From Paraplanobispora siamensis (GTDB lineage: Bacteria > Actinomycetota > Actinomycetes > Streptosporangiales > Streptosporangiaceae), in the NCBI RefSeq assembly GCF_016863175.1, contig NZ_BOOJ01000079.1:1-54907 (forward strand): 54,907 nucleotides of DNA, read 5' to 3'. The notes under the pieces were generated by a model. That model was given only the letters and a program-made list of their open reading frames with translations, did no database searches and was not told the origin of the DNA. The position numbers were made by a program, and so were the translations under genes. Position 1 is the first letter of the stretch, and each line of letters starts with the position of its first letter. Below are positions 47,778 through 54,907 of this stretch, one piece after another.

Positions 47778-49235
47778 ATGGACCCCCATGTCAGGACCAC
47801 CGGCGGACGGGTGCGCGGACACTGGGCCGGAGGGGTGGCCGAGTTCCTCGGCATCCCCTACGCCGCGGCTCCCGTCGGGGAGCGGCGCTTCGCCGCCCCG
47901 GTCCCCGCGCCGTCATGGGAGGGGGTCCGCTACTGCCACGCCTACGGCCCGACCGCCCCCCAGCCGCCGAGCGACTACACCGAGGGCGTGCCCGAGCCGC
48001 TCATCGCGGGCGACGACTACCTCAACCTCAACGTCTTCACCCCCGACCCGGGGGCGGCCGGGCTGCCGGTGCTGGTGTGGATCCACGGCGGCGCCTTCAA
48101 CGGGGGCAGCAACGCCAGCCCGTGGTACCGGGGGACCACCTTCGCCCGCGACGGCGTGGTGTTCGTCGCCGTCAACTACCGCCTGGGCGTGGAGGGGTTC
48201 CTCCCGCTCGACGGGGCACCGGTCAACCTCGGCGTCCTGGACTGGGTCCGGGCGCTGACCTGGGTCCACGACAACATCGCCGCCTTCGGCGGGGACCCCG
48301 GAGCGGTGACCGTCGGCGGGCAGTCCGCGGGCGGGCAGGCGAGCCTGACCCTGCTCGCGGTGCCCGGGGCCGCGGGACTGCTGCACCGCGTGATCGACAT
48401 GAGCGGCGGGGCGGTGGCCTGGGAACCGGTCGAGCCCGCCTGCCAGGCCGCCCGCGCGCTCGCCGGGCGCCTGGGGGTGCCGCCCACGCGCGAGGCGTTC
48501 TCGGCCTTCGCGCCGCAGGAACTGGTCGCGGCCTACGCCTCGCTGGGTTCGGACGAGCCGGGTCCCGGCCCGCTCGGCGAGATCTTCCGGCCGGGCCCCA
48601 AGGGGTTCAACCCGGTCAACGACGGCGAGGTGGTGGCCCGCAGCCCGTACGACATGATCCGGGACGGCTCGGCGCACCCGGCCGGGCTGCTCATGGGGGC
48701 CACCCTGGAGGAGTTCAACGAGAGTGTCCGCTCGCAGCCCGGTCCCGTGGAGGAGGAGGCCTACCTGGGCGCCCTGCGCGGCCTCGGGGCCGCTCCGGAG
48801 GCCCGGTGCTTCTACGAGGAACGGCTGCCCGCCGGGCTCGAGGTCCTGGGCCAGATCCTGACCGACAAGATCTTCCGGATGCCGACCCTGCGTCTCACCG
48901 AGGCGGGCGCCGAGGCGGGCCGTACGGTGCACGCCTACGAGTTCCGCTGGCGCTCGCCCGCGCGCGGCGGGGCGGTCGGCGCGGGGCACTGCGTGGACCT
49001 GCCGTTCGTGTTCGACAACCTGGACGCCGGCGGGGTGGGCCGGATGTGCGGCCCGACCCCTCCGCAGGCCTTGGCCGACGACATGCACGCCGCCTGGGTG
49101 CGCTTCGTCGCCACCGGCGATCCCGGCTGGCCGCCGTACGACCTGCGGAGCCGCCCCACCTGGATATTCGACACGCCCGGGCACCTCACCCACGACCCGC
49201 TGGCCGGGGAGAGCCGCCTGTGGCCCGGCCCGTGA
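47778..49235 (+). CDS. Type-B carboxylesterase
   Basis: A 485-residue alpha/beta hydrolase of the carboxylesterase-B family. It has an N-terminal EFLGIPYAAAPVGERRFAAP, the oxyanion-hole motif VLVWIHGGAFNGGS, the nucleophile elbow VTVGGQSAGGQASL, and GAGHCVDLPFVFDN with the catalytic His. Length is normal and no signal peptide is seen. ATG 47,778 gives the conserved start MDPHVRTTGGRVRG. It cleaves carboxylic esters of unknown identity. The MarR gene follows 64 bp downstream and may control it. Confidence 0.92.
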   Translation: MDPHVRTTGGRVRGHWAGGVAEFLGIPYAAAPVGERRFAAPVPAPSWEGVRYCHAYGPTAPQPPSDYTEGVPEPLIAGDDYLNLNVFTPDPGAAGLPVLVWIHGGAFNGGSNASPWYRGTTFARDGVVFVAVNYRLGVEGFLPLDGAPVNLGVLDWVRALTWVHDNIAAFGGDPGAVTVGGQSAGGQASLTLLAVPGAAGLLHRVIDMSGGAVAWEPVEPACQAARALAGRLGVPPTREAFSAFAPQELVAAYASLGSDEPGPGPLGEIFRPGPKGFNPVNDGEVVARSPYDMIRDGSAHPAGLLMGATLEEFNESVRSQPGPVEEEAYLGALRGLGAAPEARCFYEERLPAGLEVLGQILTDKIFRMPTLRLTEAGAEAGRTVHAYEFRWRSPARGGAVGAGHCVDLPFVFDNLDAGGVGRMCGPTPPQALADDMHAAWVRFVATGDPGWPPYDLRSRPTWIFDTPGHLTHDPLAGESRLWPGP

Positions 49236-49279
49236 GCCCGCCTGCCTGAAGTCACCCGCCTGAAGCTGCCTGCCGTAAG

Positions 49280-49297
49280 TGCAACAGTGCTGTTACA
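49280..49297. promoter_or_regulatory. MarR-type operator overlapping the -10 region
   Basis: TGCAACAG-TG-CTGTTACA: 8-bp arms with one mismatch. It overlaps TACATT (49,294-49,299), which has -10 character 7 nt before ATG 49,306. A position over the regulator's own promoter fits autorepression. Confidence 0.6.
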
Positions 49298-49299
49298 TT

Positions 49300-49803
49300 A
49301 TGGGCATGGATTCCCCCGCGCCCGGGCCCGAACTGCTCGGAACCCGGCTCCGCCACCTGCTCGACCTGCTGGAGGCGGGCGTCGCCTCGATCTACGACGA
49401 CCTCGGCCTGCAGGGGTACCGCCCGCGGTTCACCCCGGTGGTCAGGGTGCTGGCGGCCCACGGGCCCCGCTCCATCCGCGACCTGGCGACCGCGACCGGG
49501 GTGACCCACTCGGCCGCGAGCCAGACGGTGGCCCAGATGGCCAAGCACGGACTGGTCACCGTCGTCCCGGGTGAGGACGCGCGCCGGCGGATCGTCCGGC
49601 TGACGCCGCGGGCCGAGCGGCTCCTGCCGGCGCTGGAGGTGGAGTGGGAGGCCACCGCCGCCGCGGCCGCCGAACTGGAGGCGGAGCTGTCGGCCCCGCT
49701 GAGCCTGATCGTGGACGAGACCCTGCGGGCCCTGCGCCGGCGTCCGATGCGGCAGCGGATCGCCGCGGCCATGCCGGACCCGCGGCCGGTCGGAAAGGAC
49801 TGA
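49300..49803 (+). CDS. MarR-family transcriptional regulator
   Basis: A 167-residue winged-helix protein: FTPVVRVLAAHGPRSIRDLA, TATGVTHSAASQTVAQMAKH, GLVTVVPGEDARRRIVRLTP, AERLLPALEVEWEATAAAAA. This is the MarR core with dimerisation helices at both ends. Two starts are possible, ATG 49,300 or ATG 49,306. With no ribosome-binding site and a -10-like TACATT just upstream, the transcript may be leaderless from 49,306. The palindrome before it is a probable autoregulatory site. It probably controls the upstream esterase or itself. Confidence 0.9.
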   Translation: MGMDSPAPGPELLGTRLRHLLDLLEAGVASIYDDLGLQGYRPRFTPVVRVLAAHGPRSIRDLATATGVTHSAASQTVAQMAKHGLVTVVPGEDARRRIVRLTPRAERLLPALEVEWEATAAAAAELEAELSAPLSLIVDETLRALRRRPMRQRIAAAMPDPRPVGKD

Positions 49804-49824
49804 GAGCGGGCCGGACGGACCAGC

Positions 49825-49992
49825 CGGACGGGAGAAGCCGAGGAGGCCGGTGATCAGCGGGTGCGCCAGTACGGCCTGCGGGTCGCGGACGTCCCCCCGC
49901 ACGCTGGCCACGCCCTCCTCACCGGCGAACATCACCTCGTTGCTGGGCGCTGTGGGGTCGACCCCGGTGGGGACGCGCGGCAGCTCGGTCAC
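49825..49992 (-). pseudogene. Remnant of a DUF574-type SAM-dependent methyltransferase gene
   Basis: From GTG 49,992 (GGAGGA upstream) the frame reads TELPRVPTGVDPTAPS, like the N-terminus of DUF574 methyltransferases. It then jumps to VRGDVRDPQAVLAHPLITGL followed by LGFSRPAG. The latter matches the internal family block usually written D-L-R-D-P-x-A-I-L-A-H-P-L...F-x-x-P-V. In intact proteins (about 270 residues) more than 100 residues, including the SAM-binding loop, lie between these parts. So an internal deletion and loss of the 3' part are likely. The frame then runs antisense through the MarR gene. Confidence 0.72.
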
Positions 49993-50130
49993 GGAGGGAT
50001 CTCCTCCGACGGCGCCCGGATGAAGATCGTATACAGACTCGGCGGGGATGGGGAGATCACCTGCCGGACACACCACCCCGTCTCCGGGTCCGGGCCCCGT
50101 GTCAGGGTCTCCCGGTCCGGGGACGCCGTG

Positions 50131-51372
50131 TCAGGAGAACAGCAGCACCCGCCCCAGGCCGATCAGCGCGGCGGCCGCGATGAACCAGGCGGTGTTGAGC
50201 CGGGTGCGCCACTGCAGCAGCAGGGCCGCCACGGCCAGGGCGACGGTGAGCGGGTCCACGAAGGCCTCGCCCGCCAGCTCGATCGTGACCCCGGCCATCA
50301 GCGCGAGCGCGGTGGCGTTGACGCCGTCCAGGAACGCCGCCGACCACACCCTGCCGCGGATCCGGTCGACGATCCGGGTCAGCAGGGCGACGAAGGCGAA
50401 GGAGGGGGCGAAGATCCCGATCGTCGCCAGGACCGCGCCGGGCAGTCCGGCGATCACGTAGCCGAGGAAGGTGGCGGTGGTGAACACCGGTCCCGGGGTG
50501 ACCTGCCCGATGGAGACCGCGTCCAGCAGCTGCGTGCGGGTGACCCACCCCAGCCGCTCGGTCAGGTCGCCCTCCAGGAAGGCGAGCAGGACGTAGCCGC
50601 TGCCGTACAGCACCGAACCGATCTTCAGGAAGATCAGGAAGAGCTGGGCCAGCTGGCCGCCCGTGGGGTCGGGGAAGCGCGGCCCGTACGCCGTTCCCGG
50701 CAGCCATCCCGGCAGCGCCCCCAGCAGCGGTGCCGTCAGGGCGTGCATCCCGCCCTCCCCCGACCGGCCCGCCCAGGTGCGCACGGCCATGAGCCCCAGC
50801 CCGCCGGCCGCCAGCACGGCCAGCTCGTTGACCCCGAGCAGGTAGGCCGCCAGCGCGGCCACGGCGAGCACGGCCGTCGTCCGGTCCTTCACCGCGGTCT
50901 TCAGCAGCCCGGCCAGCGCCCACACCACGATCGCCACCACCACGGGCTTGATCCCGTACAGCAGCCCCTCGGCCGCGGGCAGCTGCCCGTAGCGCACGTA
51001 GGCCCAGGCCAGGGCGAGCACGATGGCGAAGGCCGGCAGGATGAAGCACACCCCGGCCAGGACGAGCCCCTTCCACCGGGCCCGCTCGTGGCCGAGGTGG
51101 ATGGCCAGCTCGGTGGAGTTCGGCCCCGGGATGAGGTTGGTCGCGCCCATCAGGTCGAGGAAGCGCTCGTCGCTGACCCAGCCGCGCCGCCGTACCAGCT
51201 CCTCGCGCATCATCGCGATGTGCGCGGCCGGACCGCCGAACCCGATCACGCCCAGCTTCAGGAAGACCGCGGCCACCTCGCCCAGCGCCCGGCCCCGCCG
51301 CACGCCCCGGCCGGGCCCGCCGTCTCCGGGGAGCCTGTCACCTCCGTCCGGAACGCCGTCCGAGCCGTTCAT
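50131..51372 (-). CDS. chrA: Chromate transporter (ChrA family)
   Basis: A 413-residue membrane protein with two homologous halves, each starting with the CHR motif: FLKLGVIGFGGPAAHIAMM (first) and FLKIGSVLYGSGYVLLAFLE (second). Other family segments are LMGATNLIPGPNSTELAIHL and AVSIGQVTPGPVFTTATFLGY. About ten membrane segments. ATG 51,372 has AAGGAG 4-5 nt upstream. It would export chromate, probably by anion exchange. It stands alone between a pseudogene and the hybrid kinase gene. Confidence 0.93.
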   Translation of the reverse strand: MNGSDGVPDGGDRLPGDGGPGRGVRRGRALGEVAAVFLKLGVIGFGGPAAHIAMMREELVRRRGWVSDERFLDLMGATNLIPGPNSTELAIHLGHERARWKGLVLAGVCFILPAFAIVLALAWAYVRYGQLPAAEGLLYGIKPVVVAIVVWALAGLLKTAVKDRTTAVLAVAALAAYLLGVNELAVLAAGGLGLMAVRTWAGRSGEGGMHALTAPLLGALPGWLPGTAYGPRFPDPTGGQLAQLFLIFLKIGSVLYGSGYVLLAFLEGDLTERLGWVTRTQLLDAVSIGQVTPGPVFTTATFLGYVIAGLPGAVLATIGIFAPSFAFVALLTRIVDRIRGRVWSAAFLDGVNATALALMAGVTIELAGEAFVDPLTVALAVAALLLQWRTRLNTAWFIAAAALIGLGRVLLFS

Positions 51373-51462
51373 CCATCTCCTTCGCGCGCGGGCCTCCGGC
51401 TCGGAATCATCCGGCGTCCCGGTGGACGTACGGTGCACGCCACGGGAACGCCGGATGACCTC

Positions 51463-54907
<3,445 letters not shown>

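Overview
The window is high-GC DNA (well above 65% by eye) with actinomycete gene families: AfsA hotdog protein, SARP and LAL regulators, a multi-HAMP hybrid kinase, DUF2277, a DUF574 remnant and a SoxR-type box. It looks like a filamentous actinomycete, probably Streptosporangiales, but no marker gene is present to fix the genus. No rRNA, tRNA, CRISPR array or transposase was seen.

Left part (1-14,700). A truncated luciferase-like monooxygenase, a DUF2277 gene and a small membrane protein precede a compact biosynthetic locus at 933-13,563. The locus holds a KASIII-like enzyme, an AfsA-type hotdog protein, an ICMT-like methyltransferase, a PEP-synthase/rifampin-phosphotransferase-like dikinase, a UbiA prenyltransferase, a P450, a nitroreductase, a chorismatase, a PaaK-like aryl-CoA ligase and a PLP decarboxylase. 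The plus-strand genes mostly overlap by 4 nt. Its logic suggests a prenylated 3-hydroxybenzoate-derived metabolite, possibly with a butenolide or ester element. The locus is bracketed by two copies of a 265-bp direct repeat (494-758 and 13,701-13,965). The right copy truncates the small membrane-protein gene and ends 4 nt short of a GntR gene, so the locus looks like an insertion.

Middle part (14,800-38,860). Mostly ordinary accessory genes: a secreted protein, an amidohydrolase, a lipoprotein, a flavodoxin-fold protein, a quinone oxidoreductase behind a SoxR/MerR-type box, a membrane lipase-like protein, a CHAP-domain protein, a LAL regulator with a tandem repeat at its stop codon, a NarL-type two-component pair, a shikimate-kinase-like protein, an MFS-NmrA/LysR divergon, a heterodimeric ABC exporter and a RimK-like ATP-grasp enzyme with an acidic tail.

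Right part (38,861-54,907). After an OYE reductase comes a second candidate system at 39,949-46,062. A 26-residue basic peptide with a near-perfect Shine-Dalgarno sequence is followed by a strong hairpin, then a PqqD-like/M50 (HEGFH) membrane protease, then a degenerate-ATPase/TPR protein. A SARP regulator lies divergently across an AT-rich promoter. This reads as a ribosomal-peptide maturation or signalling system that I do not recognise. It is followed by a GlxA regulator, a small membrane protein, a carboxylesterase, a MarR regulator with its operator, a DUF574 methyltransferase remnant, a chromate transporter and a truncated multi-HAMP hybrid histidine kinase that runs off the right edge.
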